Positions 8,551-18,044 are shown, counted from the stretch's first letter. The stretch: DNA of 51,245 nucleotides from Methylotenera sp. (GCA_002928535.1 PERG01000016.1:1-51245); one strand, 5' to 3'. The notes: generated by a model from the sequence alone, not told the origin. Program-made: numbers and translations.

Positions 8551-9720
8551 GTGAAAATTGCAGCAGTTTCAAAAAATCAGCATCTATTAGAAGAGTTGCG
8601 CCGCATTCTCATTTTAGAGATGGGCGTGTTTGAAGTTTCCATTACCACAGGCACCATTTTACAAGCCGAGGCAGTGGCAGACCAAAATCGTTCGGATATC
8701 CTGATCATCGAAGCGACCTGTGACAATCTTGCCGAGTTAGCAAGATTGGAACACATCAGCCTGCGTCATCCTGCCATGGCGATTATTCTGCTTTGCCCGG
8801 TACAGTCACCTGAATTTCTCATTGAAGCCATGCGCGTTGGGGTACGAGAGGTCATTTCACTGCCTCTATCAAAACCCGCTTTGATGGAGGCTGTCGCCAG
8901 GGTTCAACAACGAGCTGCAGTCGTTAAGCCCTTACAGAAAGGCACTGTATTAGCTTTCATAGGTTGCAAGGGAGGCAGTGGGGCGACCTTTCTTGCAACT
9001 AACCTGGGCTATATCCTTGCCGCAGCTAAAAGCAAAAAAGTCGCTTTGCTGGATTTAAACCTGCAATTCGGGGATGCATCCCTGTTTGTTTCCGACAACA
9101 TACCGGCTAATACCCTGGCTGATGTGGCTGGCAGCAATGCTTCGCGGCTGGATGCTTATTTTCTCGCATCTGCCATGGTGCAGATATTGCCGAATTTTGG
9201 CGTACTGGCTGCCCCTGAAGACCCGTCACGCGCAACTGAGGTAAAACCAGAAACGATTGAAGTATTGCTGAACCTGGCCAAAACCCACTATGACTTTGTA
9301 ATACTGGATGTAGGCCGCAGCTTGAACGCCATCAGTGTTAAAGCCCTGGATCACGCTGATCTTATTTTTACCGTTATCCAGCAAACACTGCCATTTATCC
9401 GGGATGCCAATCATGAGCTACATTCTTTACAGTCATTGGGATACGCCAAAGATAAAGTCCGTTTGATCGTGAATCGTTGTGAAGAAGTTGGGGATATCCG
9501 TCTGGAGGATGTTGAGCGCACCCTGGGAGTGAAAGTGTTTAAAACCATCCCAAACAGTTATTTGGCGGTGTCCGCATCGGTTAATCAGGGGGTGCCGATG
9601 ATGCGGATTTCTCCCCACGACCCGGTGACCAAAGCTTTGCAGGGGATCGCTCAAGAGTTGGTGGGTGAAGAATCGGTTAAGAGAAACGGGTGGCTGCATA
9701 ATCTGTTGCACGCTGCCTGA
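8551..9720 (+). CDS. tadZ: Pilus localisation ATPase TadZ/CpaE
   Basis: TadZ/CpaE proteins are MinD/ParA-like ATPases that place the Tad machine, often at a pole. Residues 1-120 form a receiver-like domain in which the phospho-Asp position appears to be Glu (E54 in ILIIEAT), as in the atypical receivers of this family. The ATPase follows with a deviant Walker A, CKGGSGATF (139-147): the signature first Lys K140 is present and the Lys expected at 145 is Ala. DLNLQFGD and FVILDVGRS give the A' and B motifs. The start is GTG, with GGGAG upstream. The neighbours tadA, tadB and tadC support the call. Confidence 0.92.
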   Translation: MKIAAVSKNQHLLEELRRILILEMGVFEVSITTGTILQAEAVADQNRSDILIIEATCDNLAELARLEHISLRHPAMAIILLCPVQSPEFLIEAMRVGVREVISLPLSKPALMEAVARVQQRAAVVKPLQKGTVLAFIGCKGGSGATFLATNLGYILAAAKSKKVALLDLNLQFGDASLFVSDNIPANTLADVAGSNASRLDAYFLASAMVQILPNFGVLAAPEDPSRATEVKPETIEVLLNLAKTHYDFVILDVGRSLNAISVKALDHADLIFTVIQQTLPFIRDANHELHSLQSLGYAKDKVRLIVNRCEEVGDIRLEDVERTLGVKVFKTIPNSYLAVSASVNQGVPMMRISPHDPVTKALQGIAQELVGEESVKRNGWLHNLLHAA

Positions 9721-9786
9721 TAGATTGAATGAAATCGATGAATATTTAGTACAGCAAAAACATACATTGTAGGTAGGAGCGAAATC

Positions 9787-11151
9787 ATGTCATTACGTGA
9801 CCGACTAGAAGAGATTAGGAACGATCCAACCCAAGAGCCAATTATAGTGCCCGTAAGGCCAAGTATGGTTTCCGATAGCAAGGTCTATCAGGACTTGAAA
9901 TCACGCATCCATCGAAAACTGCTGGATCGTGTCGACCTGTCCATGATGGAAAGTATGGCGCCAGCAAAACTGAGGGAAGAGCTCAAAACGCTGGTGGAAC
10001 GTTTACTCACTGAAGAAACATTAGCGATCAATGATGCCGAGCGCAAGAGTTTGGTGCGCGATATTCAGGATGAGGTGCTTGGTTTAGGGCCACTGGAACT
10101 ATTAATGGCGGACCCGACCATCTCGGATATCCTAGTAAATACTTACCGGCAGGTGTATGTAGAGCGTCGAGGCAAGCTTGAACTCTCCGATGTCCGTTTC
10201 GAAAACGATGCTCACTTAATTAAGATTATCGACAAAATCGTTTCCGGCATTGGCCGCCGGGTGGACGAATCCAGCCCAATGGTGGATGCACGCCTGCCTG
10301 ATGGTTCCCGGGTGAACGCCATTATCCCGCCACTGGCAATCGATGGGGCGATGCTGTCAATTCGACGCTTTGCCGTGATCCCTTTGCGCATGGAAGATTT
10401 CCTGAAAGGCAAAAGCTTAACCCCCGAGATGGCGACCATTCTGGAAGGGCTCGTACAGGCGCGGGTGAACCTGTTAATTTCCGGCGGGACGGGTACCGGT
10501 AAGACTACGCTATTGAATATCCTGTCAGGTTACATTCCCCCCTCTGAACGCGTGATTACCATTGAAGATGCGGCGGAGTTGCAAATGCAGCAGCCCCACG
10601 TCGTTCGCCTGGAAATACGGCCACCCAATATTGAAGGGAAGGGCGAGGTTACACCGCGTATGCTGGTCCGGAATAGTTTACGGATGCGGCCAGACCGTAT
10701 TGTAGTCGGTGAGGTGCGCGGTGCTGAAGTGCTGGATATGCTGCAAGCTATGAATACCGGCCATGACGGGTCAATGACCACCATCCATGCCAATACCCCA
10801 CGTGACGCACTCACCCGGCTGGAAAATATGATCGGCTATGCAGGCATTAACCTGCCGCCGAAAGCGATGCGGCAACAGATCAGTTCGGCTTTGGCGGTCA
10901 TTATCCATGTCACGCGCTTGAGTGACGGTAAACGTAAGCTGACCAGTATTCAGGAAATTACCGGCATGGAAGGCGATGTCGTCACCATGCAGGAAATCTT
11001 CACCTTCGAACAAACCGGTGTCGCGCCTGATGGCACGGTCATGGGGCATTTCAGGGCAACGGGTATCCGGCCTAAATTTGTCGATCGTTTGCGCGTGCAC
11101 GGCATCAAGGTGCCTGATGAACTGTTCGATCCCACCCGATTATATGACTAG
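9787..11151 (+). CDS. tadA: Flp pilus assembly ATPase TadA/CpaF
   Basis: This is the hexameric secretion ATPase that powers pilus extension and retraction. The motifs are complete: Walker A GGTGTGKT (233-240), Asp box (TIEDAAELQ, 258-266), Walker B region [11 protein letters not shown] (304-314) and His box [12 protein letters not shown] (325-336). The N-terminal domain (1-110) and [13 protein letters not shown] match the CpaF family, and 454 residues is typical. TAGGAG precedes the ATG. Ten bases separate its stop from tadB, so the two are probably co-translated. Confidence 0.97.
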   Translation: MSLRDRLEEIRNDPTQEPIIVPVRPSMVSDSKVYQDLKSRIHRKLLDRVDLSMMESMAPAKLREELKTLVERLLTEETLAINDAERKSLVRDIQDEVLGLGPLELLMADPTISDILVNTYRQVYVERRGKLELSDVRFENDAHLIKIIDKIVSGIGRRVDESSPMVDARLPDGSRVNAIIPPLAIDGAMLSIRRFAVIPLRMEDFLKGKSLTPEMATILEGLVQARVNLLISGGTGTGKTTLLNILSGYIPPSERVITIEDAAELQMQQPHVVRLEIRPPNIEGKGEVTPRMLVRNSLRMRPDRIVVGEVRGAEVLDMLQAMNTGHDGSMTTIHANTPRDALTRLENMIGYAGINLPPKAMRQQISSALAVIIHVTRLSDGKRKLTSIQEITGMEGDVVTMQEIFTFEQTGVAPDGTVMGHFRATGIRPKFVDRLRVHGIKVPDELFDPTRLYD

Positions 11152-11160
11152 GAGGACTCC

Positions 11161-12132
11161 GTGAATAACCTTTACTATCTGTTCATCGTGCTAGGGTTCC
11201 TGGCAGTTGTATTGTTCCTGGAAGGCACCTATTTGGCCTGGAACGCCTACAGAGGGCCTGAAGCGAAGCGTATGGAAAAGCGTTTACGTGCGATGTCGGC
11301 AGGCGCGGAGATCAAAGATTCCTCTTTGCTCAAGCAGCGCATGCTTGCCCAGACCCCGACCATGGACCGGCTGCTGTTGCAGATTCCACGCATTCACCAG
11401 TTGGACAGGCTACTAATGCAGTCTGGCCTGCGGTTGACCGTAGCGGGTTTTTTGGGCTTGACCTTGCTGTTAACCATGGTTGGTTTTCTATTGGCTTTGT
11501 TATTAGGCATGCCCGCTTTAATCGTGATTGTAATAGGTGCTGGTGCAGGCATGCTGCCTTTGCTATACGTGACCAGAGCCAAATACAAACGTTTACTGCT
11601 CATTGAGCAGCAGCTCCCGGACTCACTTGATCTGATGGCACGTGCCATGCTGGCCGGCCACGCATTCACCAGTGGTTTAAAAATGGTGGGCGAAGAGACT
11701 TCAGACCCTGTGGCAGGGGAGTTCAGTATCGTGTTTGACGAGATCAACTACGGGATTTCTGTGCAGGATGCCCTGGTTAATTTAGCCACACGAGTGCCAA
11801 GTACCGACCTGCGTTACTTTGTAATATCGGTCTTGATCCAGCGCGAAACCGGCGGCAACCTGGCTGAACTGCTAAGCAACATCAGTGCGTTGATCCGCGC
11901 GCGCTTAAAGCTGATGGGGGCCGTACGTGTATTTTCTGCGGAGGGGCGTTTGTCTGCTTTGATTTTGACGATCCTGCCATTCGCGCTGGCAGGGGTCATT
12001 TTTCTCATTAACTCAGAATTCCTAAGCGTGCTGTGGACAGACCCGGTAGGACCGAAAATTGTAGCTGGAGCCTTAATGATTATGATCTTTGGCATCTTTT
12101 GGATGTGGCGAGTCATTAAGATTCGCGTGTAG
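11161..12132 (+). CDS. tadB: Inner-membrane platform protein TadB
   Basis: TadB and TadC form the inner-membrane platform that engages TadA. This 323-residue protein has one N-terminal membrane helix (5-26), a pair of helices near 98-140, a cytoplasmic T2SF domain (LDLMARAMLAGHAFTSGLKM and LIQRETGGNLAELL) and two C-terminal helices. The GTG start is preceded by AGGAGG. Its length and helix arrangement match TadB; the next gene is its homologue TadC. Confidence 0.94.
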   Translation: MNNLYYLFIVLGFLAVVLFLEGTYLAWNAYRGPEAKRMEKRLRAMSAGAEIKDSSLLKQRMLAQTPTMDRLLLQIPRIHQLDRLLMQSGLRLTVAGFLGLTLLLTMVGFLLALLLGMPALIVIVIGAGAGMLPLLYVTRAKYKRLLLIEQQLPDSLDLMARAMLAGHAFTSGLKMVGEETSDPVAGEFSIVFDEINYGISVQDALVNLATRVPSTDLRYFVISVLIQRETGGNLAELLSNISALIRARLKLMGAVRVFSAEGRLSALILTILPFALAGVIFLINSEFLSVLWTDPVGPKIVAGALMIMIFGIFWMWRVIKIRV

Positions 12133-12193
12133 GCATCATGATGCTTGAGGCGATTTTTATGGAATCCATGCGAATGTAGATAGGTGGAAAATC

Positions 12194-13135
12194 ATGACTA
12201 CGATGCAAATAATTTATCTGGGTTTGGTCTTTTTCGCGGTGTTTTTAGTATCGATGCTCATTCTTTCGCAGTTCGGACCTCGCCTTGTACAGCAACGTTT
12301 GAGTAAGCTAGCCGGTGCTGGTGAACCGGTTCAAGAGCCAGGCGAGCCCGCTTGGATTCCGCATGTCGTCAAGCTAAGCACCCCGATTGCAAAACTTTTG
12401 CTACCTGCGGAAGGGTGGGAAACGTCTAAATTGCGTATACGGTTTATGAATGCAGGTTACCGCACACCTTCTGCACCCGTGCTGTACTTCGCAGCTAAAG
12501 CCATTCTGACTGTAGCGCTACCTGGACTGTTGCTGTTGTATGCAGGCACTATCGGTACCACACTCCTCCCGAACACCTTTCTGATGTTACTGATGGTGTT
12601 GGCTGCAATAGGTTACTTCCTGCCTAATGCGATATTGTCGCGGAAGATCGCGCTACGCAAACGCGAAATTTTTGAAAGCTTTCCCGATGCGATCGACTTG
12701 ATGACGGTGTGCGTAGAAGCCGGCCTTGGACTGGACGCATCACTATCCAGGGTAGGAGAGGAAATGCATTTGACCAGTCCGACATTGGCAGAAGAGTTGC
12801 ATCTGGTCAATCTGGAATTGCGCGCCGGCAGTACTAGAGAGAGGGCATTGCGCAATCTGGCATTGAGAACCGGTGTGGATGAAGTCGATATGCTGGTTGC
12901 CATGCTGGTACAGGCTGACCGCTTTGGTACCAGCGTTGCAGACTCATTGCGTGTGCATTCGGATAGCCTGCGCACCAAACGTCGCCAGCGTGCAGAAGAA
13001 GCTGCTGCCAAGATTCCAGTAAAACTACTATTCCCACTGATTTTCTGCATATTCCCTTCCATGCTGCTGGTATTGCTGGGGCCAGCTTTTATCAGTATCT
13101 ATCGCGTATTGTTACCTACCATGGCAGGGCAGTAA
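12194..13135 (+). CDS. tadC: Inner-membrane platform protein TadC
   Basis: This 313-residue homologue of TadB has an N-terminal helix, two central helices (near 100-142), a T2SF domain with FPDAIDLMTVCVEAGLGLDA and VQADRFGTSVADSL, and C-terminal helices around LLFPLIFCIFPSMLLVLLG. The segment TKRRQRAEEAAAKIPVKLLF is very characteristic of TadC. AGGTGG precedes the ATG. It lies 61 bases after tadB and 39 bases before tadD. Confidence 0.94.
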   Translation: MTTMQIIYLGLVFFAVFLVSMLILSQFGPRLVQQRLSKLAGAGEPVQEPGEPAWIPHVVKLSTPIAKLLLPAEGWETSKLRIRFMNAGYRTPSAPVLYFAAKAILTVALPGLLLLYAGTIGTTLLPNTFLMLLMVLAAIGYFLPNAILSRKIALRKREIFESFPDAIDLMTVCVEAGLGLDASLSRVGEEMHLTSPTLAEELHLVNLELRAGSTRERALRNLALRTGVDEVDMLVAMLVQADRFGTSVADSLRVHSDSLRTKRRQRAEEAAAKIPVKLLFPLIFCIFPSMLLVLLGPAFISIYRVLLPTMAGQ

Positions 13136-13174
13136 AAAAAGCAAGACTATAGATTATGCGCATAGGAGGTTGAT

Positions 13175-14578
13175 ATGAAACCGAACAAAATGATCCTACC
13201 AATAGTTTGCTGCATTCCCTTGATGAATAGCTGTGCTACCGACAAACCAATGGACAAAACAGCATGGAATATTCAACCAGTTTATAAAGTGAACAATGTC
13301 GCTGCCAATAATCCAAATACCCTCTATCAACTAGGGCGTTATTACCAAGGACAGCGGCGGTATAAACTCGCCGCAGAATCTTATCGCAAGGCGCTTGCTG
13401 TCGATGACAGTTTTGTAGAAGCACATAATGGGCTAGGAGTTATTTATTCTCTGCAAGGACAGTACGATGCCGCCGTCTCAGCGTTCAAGTTTGCGATCAA
13501 TCTAGCGCCCAAGTCGGGTCATTTATATAACAATTTAGGTCATACCCTTTACTTGCAGGGCGCCTATCAAGAAGCGGTTGCAGCGCTGGAGCAGGCATCC
13601 AATCTGGACCCGGGCAATGCCCGCACATTGAATAATCTTGGTTTGGCCTATAGCAAGGCAGGCGAGGCTGCCAAATCACGGCAGGCTTTCGTTGCGGCGG
13701 CAGCACCGATCAGTGAAAATGCAGTTGCAGCGGCACCACAAACGCCTGTCCAAACTGATGATGGTATCCAAACTAATATTGGACAAACGGCTCAGGTCGA
13801 ATCCAGCACTAGGGTAGTAGCTGAAGTGGCAATTCCGGAGCCTGTAGTTCAAGAAAACAAAGTGCAGGCTACTAGTCTGCAGAACAATAACTTCCAGACC
13901 ACCAGTCAGACATCCAGTAACCAAGGGCCTGAGCCTGTAGAAACGTTGGCGCTACCTAAAGACCGAGGCGTGATTAAGAGCGTTGCTGTAACGCCCAGCC
14001 CCGCACCTAATCTTGAATCTGACGTTGCAGCAGCGCAGGTCGTACCTCAACCAACTGAACCGGTTAAACATACCGTGCTAGCAACGGCTATTGTGAAAGC
14101 ACCAGAAGCTCAAGTTGCGGGCAATACTACTCTCAAGGCTCCTACTGTAGCAGCAGAAATACAGGCTCAGCCTACTTCCGAGCCAACTGAATCGACGGTA
14201 TCAAGCGGGGCGATTATCCCGCCTGTGCTTGCACATCTTGAAGTTTCTAACGGTAACGGCACGGCAGGCATGGCCAGAAAAGTCGCCACTTTTTTACAAG
14301 AAAATGGCTATGAGAAAGCACGCCTTACTAATCGTAAGCCCTATACCGTGAAAATCACCCAAATTCAGTACAGAAATGGCTATCAGGCAGAGGCTGAGTA
14401 CTTGCGCGCCAGCTTTCCTAATCAATTACCTGTATCCGCTGCAATAGTGCAAAACAATAAATTGCGCGAGGATATTAATTTGCGGGTGGTATTAGGCAAA
14501 GACCTGGTGCAGCACACAGCCTATTTTAACGGTAATACGCAGAACCTCGTGGTAACGCGTAATGATGTGAGTTATTGA
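13175..14578 (+). CDS. tadD: TPR lipoprotein TadD with C-terminal LytR_C-like domain
   Basis: TadD is the outer-membrane TPR lipoprotein thought to help secretin assembly. The lipobox is LMNSC (Cys about 19). About four TPRs follow (46-178), with clear units such as EAHNGLGVIYSLQGQYDAA. A long Gln/Thr/Pro/Ala-rich linker (about 180-345) leads to a compact domain at 350-444, starting LEVSNGNGTAGMARKVA, that I recognise as LytR_C-like, an envelope-associated fold. At 467 residues it is longer than usual TadD proteins. AGGAGG precedes the ATG. The TPR and position support TadD; the role of the last domain is unknown. Confidence 0.85.
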   Translation: MKPNKMILPIVCCIPLMNSCATDKPMDKTAWNIQPVYKVNNVAANNPNTLYQLGRYYQGQRRYKLAAESYRKALAVDDSFVEAHNGLGVIYSLQGQYDAAVSAFKFAINLAPKSGHLYNNLGHTLYLQGAYQEAVAALEQASNLDPGNARTLNNLGLAYSKAGEAAKSRQAFVAAAAPISENAVAAAPQTPVQTDDGIQTNIGQTAQVESSTRVVAEVAIPEPVVQENKVQATSLQNNNFQTTSQTSSNQGPEPVETLALPKDRGVIKSVAVTPSPAPNLESDVAAAQVVPQPTEPVKHTVLATAIVKAPEAQVAGNTTLKAPTVAAEIQAQPTSEPTESTVSSGAIIPPVLAHLEVSNGNGTAGMARKVATFLQENGYEKARLTNRKPYTVKITQIQYRNGYQAEAEYLRASFPNQLPVSAAIVQNNKLREDINLRVVLGKDLVQHTAYFNGNTQNLVVTRNDVSY

Positions 14579-14715
14579 TAGCGTTGGGCTAGGGCGATCT
14601 GTAACTACTAAGTAATGTAAGCCGCAGTGGTTGACGGCAGCATGGGAGGCTTCTTTAATACGAAGCCGTATTATTTGGTTAACCTGTTCGTAACGATGAC
14701 AAAAAGGAGATTGCA

Positions 14716-14940
14716 ATGTTTGAAGAAAAACACCTTATTGCACCAGAAAATATGGGTTTATGGGCTGTTGTAGCATTCATTTTGGCTTTGTTAGCGCTTA
14801 TTGTATCGCTGGTGAATTTATACCGTACCAGCGAGATGATGGCGATTACCCAAGCTGAAATATTGATGCTTAACAGCAAAGTGCAAGGTGGCCCAAACCC
14901 CTTACTAGCACCTGATGCCGCAACTCAGGAAAAGAAATAA
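14716..14940 (+). CDS. Small single-helix membrane protein, unknown
   Basis: This 74-residue protein has one long hydrophobic helix (about 14-37, GLWAVVAFILALLALIVSLV) and a short polar tail. AAGGAG lies 7 bases before the ATG, so it is likely translated. It is on the Tad strand, 137 bases after tadD, with only a weak GGCTTC/GAAGCC hairpin (14648-14667) between. I do not recognise a family. It may be the last gene of the Tad locus or an independent small gene. Confidence 0.6.
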   Translation: MFEEKHLIAPENMGLWAVVAFILALLALIVSLVNLYRTSEMMAITQAEILMLNSKVQGGPNPLLAPDAATQEKK

Positions 14941-14959
14941 AAGGTCTGCTTATAAACAT

Positions 14960-14999
14960 ATTCCCCTGAAGTAACGAAGTATCAATAGTTCAGGGGAAT
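14960..14999. terminator. Perfect 11-bp inverted repeat between convergent genes
   Basis: ATTCCCCTGAA (14960-14970) is repeated inverted as TTCAGGGGAAT (14989-14999), with an 18-base loop. It sits between the end of the small + strand gene and the end of the - strand GGDEF-EAL gene, whose stop codon lies in the right arm. There is no T-tract, so it would act as a symmetric, possibly weak, transcriptional barrier. Confidence 0.45.
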
Positions 15000-16903
15000 G
15001 GTGGGCTGAGAGCTTTGTTATTAGCCCCTAATTGATCACTCACTTTTTTTATCTTAAATTCCGAATAGCTATTCATTTGTAACTCTTCAACCGATAACGG
15101 ATTGCTGAATAAATAGCCTTGGAAAAGTTTGCATCCATGCCTGGCTAAAAACTCTAATTGCTCCTCTAATTCAACACCTTCAGCGATGACTTCAATGCCT
15201 AGGTTATGCGCCATGCCGATGATAGTCTGTACAACAACAGCATCTTTATCATTTCTAAAAATGTTACGCACAAATCGTCGATCTATTTTGAGTTGATTCA
15301 GCGGTAATTTAGTTAAGTAAGACAACGATGAAAATCCGGTGCCAAAATCATCAATTGAAAACCTTACTCCAATGTCTTTCAAAGCTAGCATTTTTACAAC
15401 AGACTCTTCCACATTTTTCAAAATCACACTTTCGGTCAGCTCAAACCGCAATTGTCCGGGCTTTATAGAATGCCGGTTAAACATTTCCATGATTTGCTGT
15501 ACAAAGTTTGGGTCCTGGAACTGACTTGCACTGACATTGACGGAAATATGTAAATCTCTCATTACTGTGGAATTTTCCCAGACTTTGATTTGTTGGCACG
15601 CTGTTTCCAAAACCCAACGACCGATCTGAACAATGAGGCCCGTTTCTTCTGCCAATGGAATAAACGAATTAGGTAACAACAAACCCTTTTCTGGATGTTC
15701 CCAACGGATTAATGCCTCAGCGCCATGTAATTTTCCCGAGTAATCAACTTGCATTTGATAGCACAGCTTAAATTGATCTTCTACTATTGCTAACCTCATG
15801 TCCATTTCTAAAATAGTCCGGGCTTCTAACGAAGCCTGCATTGCGGGGTCGAAGAAGCACATGGTGTTGCGGCCAGCACTTTTTGCTTGATACATGGCAA
15901 TATCAGCGCGCTTAAGGAGTTCATCTACACTCATTTCTTGGCTGCGAAAAAGACAAATGCCTACACTGGTGGAACTAAGATGTACGTAGTCCCCGAAGGT
16001 ATAAGGCAAATTAATGATTGAAATAATTTTATTACAAGCGGCTTCAGCTTGTAGGGCAGCCTGCGAAGAATCTTCACTAAGATCTTCTAAAACCAGCACG
16101 AACTCATCGCCCCCTAAGCGCGCCAATGTATCACCCTCACGCACGCAGGTCTGTAAACGTGTTGCGACTTCGATTAACAATAAATCACCTACGCTATGCC
16201 CTTTAGTATCATTGATTGTTTTGAAATGATCTAAATCTAAAAACAATATGGCCCCGTAATTTTGATTACGTGCTCGTGAAGCCAAGGTATGTTGTAAGCG
16301 ATCAATTAATAACCGGCGGTTTGGAAGGTTGGTTAATAAATCATAGTAGGCAAGGTGTTGGATTTTATCTTCTGCTAATTTGTGTCTAGCGATATCTTTT
16401 TTGAGATTTTCATTCGCTTTTTCTAACTCCAGCGTTTTTTCATGCAATTTGCGGATGAGGGTAACGCTGTAATCCTTGAACCTTTCAAGTTCTTGGTTGC
16501 TGAAAGATTTAGGCAGGTCGGGCTGTGCAGTGGTCGGTCGGGATTGCACAAGCCTGACCTGTGCAAGGAAACCTTCGGTATCCAATGGGTTTAGAATAAA
16601 AGCATCGGCACCTAAACTTAAAGCAAGCCGCTCATCTTCAGGCGCGGTGTAAGTTTCTGTATAAACTATGAAGGGAATGTGTTTTAGTAAGGCATCTTCC
16701 TTCCAGTAATGAAGGAGGGTGTAGCCATCCATAATTGGCATAAATAATTCCGAGATAATGAGCTGCGGACCATGTAGCCTGGCTTTAACTAAGGCTTCAG
16801 CACCATGATAGGCAGTTTCCACTGTGTAACCGTGTTCTTGAAAAAGGGTTTGTAGATAAAAAAGATGATCTTCCTTATCATCTACAATCAAAATATGACG
16901 CAT
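14990..16903 (-). CDS. Cyclic-di-GMP protein: degenerate receiver-GGDEF-EAL
   Basis: This 637-residue cytoplasmic protein has three domains. Residues 1-125 are a receiver: the acid pair D8-D9 and T82 are present, but the phosphoacceptor is Glu (E52 in IISELFMP) and the conserved Lys is Asn (N105 in ILNPLD). A coiled coil (about 140-178) follows. The GGDEF domain keeps LGGDEF and an upstream RxxD inhibitory site (REGD). The EAL domain keeps EALIRW, ELTES, DDFGTG, LKID, EGVE and QGY, so both domains look catalytically competent. It lies convergent with the Tad locus, whose pili are often c-di-GMP controlled; that link is an inference from position. Confidence 0.93.
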   Translation of the reverse strand: MRHILIVDDKEDHLFYLQTLFQEHGYTVETAYHGAEALVKARLHGPQLIISELFMPIMDGYTLLHYWKEDALLKHIPFIVYTETYTAPEDERLALSLGADAFILNPLDTEGFLAQVRLVQSRPTTAQPDLPKSFSNQELERFKDYSVTLIRKLHEKTLELEKANENLKKDIARHKLAEDKIQHLAYYDLLTNLPNRRLLIDRLQHTLASRARNQNYGAILFLDLDHFKTINDTKGHSVGDLLLIEVATRLQTCVREGDTLARLGGDEFVLVLEDLSEDSSQAALQAEAACNKIISIINLPYTFGDYVHLSSTSVGICLFRSQEMSVDELLKRADIAMYQAKSAGRNTMCFFDPAMQASLEARTILEMDMRLAIVEDQFKLCYQMQVDYSGKLHGAEALIRWEHPEKGLLLPNSFIPLAEETGLIVQIGRWVLETACQQIKVWENSTVMRDLHISVNVSASQFQDPNFVQQIMEMFNRHSIKPGQLRFELTESVILKNVEESVVKMLALKDIGVRFSIDDFGTGFSSLSYLTKLPLNQLKIDRRFVRNIFRNDKDAVVVQTIIGMAHNLGIEVIAEGVELEEQLEFLARHGCKLFQGYLFSNPLSVEELQMNSYSEFKIKKVSDQLGANNKALSPPFP

Positions 16904-17019
16904 AACATTCCTAGAGCTAAATGGAAAATTAATCGCTAGACTAATCCTCCTTAAATATCAAATTACGCTAAGTTTGTATGTCCGGCTTTAACCTACAAGG
17001 ACAGATGGATTCCGCATAA

Positions 17020-17037
17020 AAGCCTTATGCAAGGCTT
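17020..17037. repeat. Short dyad in the divergent promoter region
   Basis: AAGCCTT (17020-17026) and AAGGCTT (17031-17037) form a 7-bp inverted repeat around ATGC, flanked by AT-rich bases. It lies between the divergent GGDEF-EAL and MOSC genes. It could be a regulator site or a 5' UTR hairpin; nothing decides between these. Confidence 0.3.
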
Positions 17038-17118
17038 ATAAATCAGTGGTTTGAAATCAATGTAATGCAGATTTTGTTTTTCGATTTTTATAGAATACGG
17101 GTGGTTTTTAGATAAGTA

Positions 17119-17700
17119 ATGATGAGAGTCGCCATGATAGATAATCCACAGACCTTGCAATCCCTTAGTCAGGCAATGCCGCAGATCGGAAAATTAGAGG
17201 CGATATACGCACGTCCTGCCCGCTATATTCCATGCATACCTTTAATACACACAACTGCAGTAAAAGGAGTTGGCTTGCAAGATGATAGACGTTACCTGGA
17301 ATTTATTGCAGCCGGTAATTCAGAAATTAAAATCAGTAATCGGCAGGTGACATTGATGCAAGCTGAGCATATCGAAGTGATCGCTAAAATCCTGCAATTG
17401 CGCAATTTAGACCCTGGGTTATTCAGGCGTAACCTAATCATTTCCGGTATCAATTTACTGGCAATTAAACCTTTGTTTAAGCATCAGCACCATCTTTTGC
17501 AGATTGGCGAAGTTTTGCTGGAAATTACAGGTCATTGTACGCCTTGTTCCCGGATGGAAGGCTTGTTAGGGCCGGGTGGATATAACGCTATGCGCGGTCA
17601 TGGCGGCGTGAATGCGAAAGTAATTGAAGGGGGCGTATTAAGCGTAGGGGATGCCGTTAAATTGCGAGATATGACGGTACAGCAATCATTGGCATTTTAA
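17119..17700 (+). CDS. MOSC domain protein
   Basis: MOSC domains are sulfur-carrier modules related to the C-terminus of molybdenum cofactor sulfurase. This 193-residue protein is a stand-alone MOSC of YiiM/CinA-neighbour type: IYARPARYIP near the start, GLQDDRRY, FRRNLIISGINL and a conserved GHCTPCSRME with two cysteines, one the probable sulfur carrier. Starts at 17119 and 17134 are both possible; GAGAG 6 bases before 17134 slightly favours the shorter form. The molybdoenzyme partner is not in the window, and the substrate is unknown. Confidence 0.8.
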   Translation: MMRVAMIDNPQTLQSLSQAMPQIGKLEAIYARPARYIPCIPLIHTTAVKGVGLQDDRRYLEFIAAGNSEIKISNRQVTLMQAEHIEVIAKILQLRNLDPGLFRRNLIISGINLLAIKPLFKHQHHLLQIGEVLLEITGHCTPCSRMEGLLGPGGYNAMRGHGGVNAKVIEGGVLSVGDAVKLRDMTVQQSLAF

Positions 17701-17733
17701 CGGCTTGTTAGAAATATTTAACCAATAAAAGTC

Positions 17734-18024
17734 TTATTTTAAGAGATTTTTGTTGATGGTTTGCATCAGTGGTGCCTGGCCTGTTTTCTTGCCCGCGCCA
17801 GCTTGAGCCGCTGTATTTTTGCCATTGGTAGCGTTCGCTGCCGGTTTGACGGCGGTCACTTGCGGAGTGGCTTTTGCTGCGCTGCCAATCATATGTGAAG
17901 AGGTCACTTGACCGTTGTTAGTTGGGCAGCCACCCATCACAGTGTTGCAATCGTAAGCGAATGCCGAGGTAGTAAATGTTGATAATGCAAAAACGATAAA
18001 ACCAAATTTCAAAATATTCTCCAT
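17734..18024 (-). CDS. Small secreted protein, unknown
   Basis: This 96-residue protein has a clear Sec signal (KFGFIVFALSTFTTSAFA, cleavage near AFA-YDC). The mature part is short and begins with a two-cysteine segment, YDCNTVMGGCPTNNGQ, followed by an Ala/Lys/Thr-rich, low-complexity tail. I do not recognise a family. The ATG at 18024 is preferred to the adjacent TTG. There is no strong ribosome binding site. It is divergent from chrA with a 27-bp palindrome between them. Confidence 0.6.
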   Translation of the reverse strand: MENILKFGFIVFALSTFTTSAFAYDCNTVMGGCPTNNGQVTSSHMIGSAAKATPQVTAVKPAANATNGKNTAAQAGAGKKTGQAPLMQTINKNLLK

Positions 18025-18044
18025 CAATCTATTAAGTCATTTAG

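Noticed and set aside
17701-17733. Terminator between the MOSC gene and the small secreted gene
   Set aside because: The inverted arms around 17728-17750 are imperfect and AT-rich, and overlap the end of the minus-strand gene.
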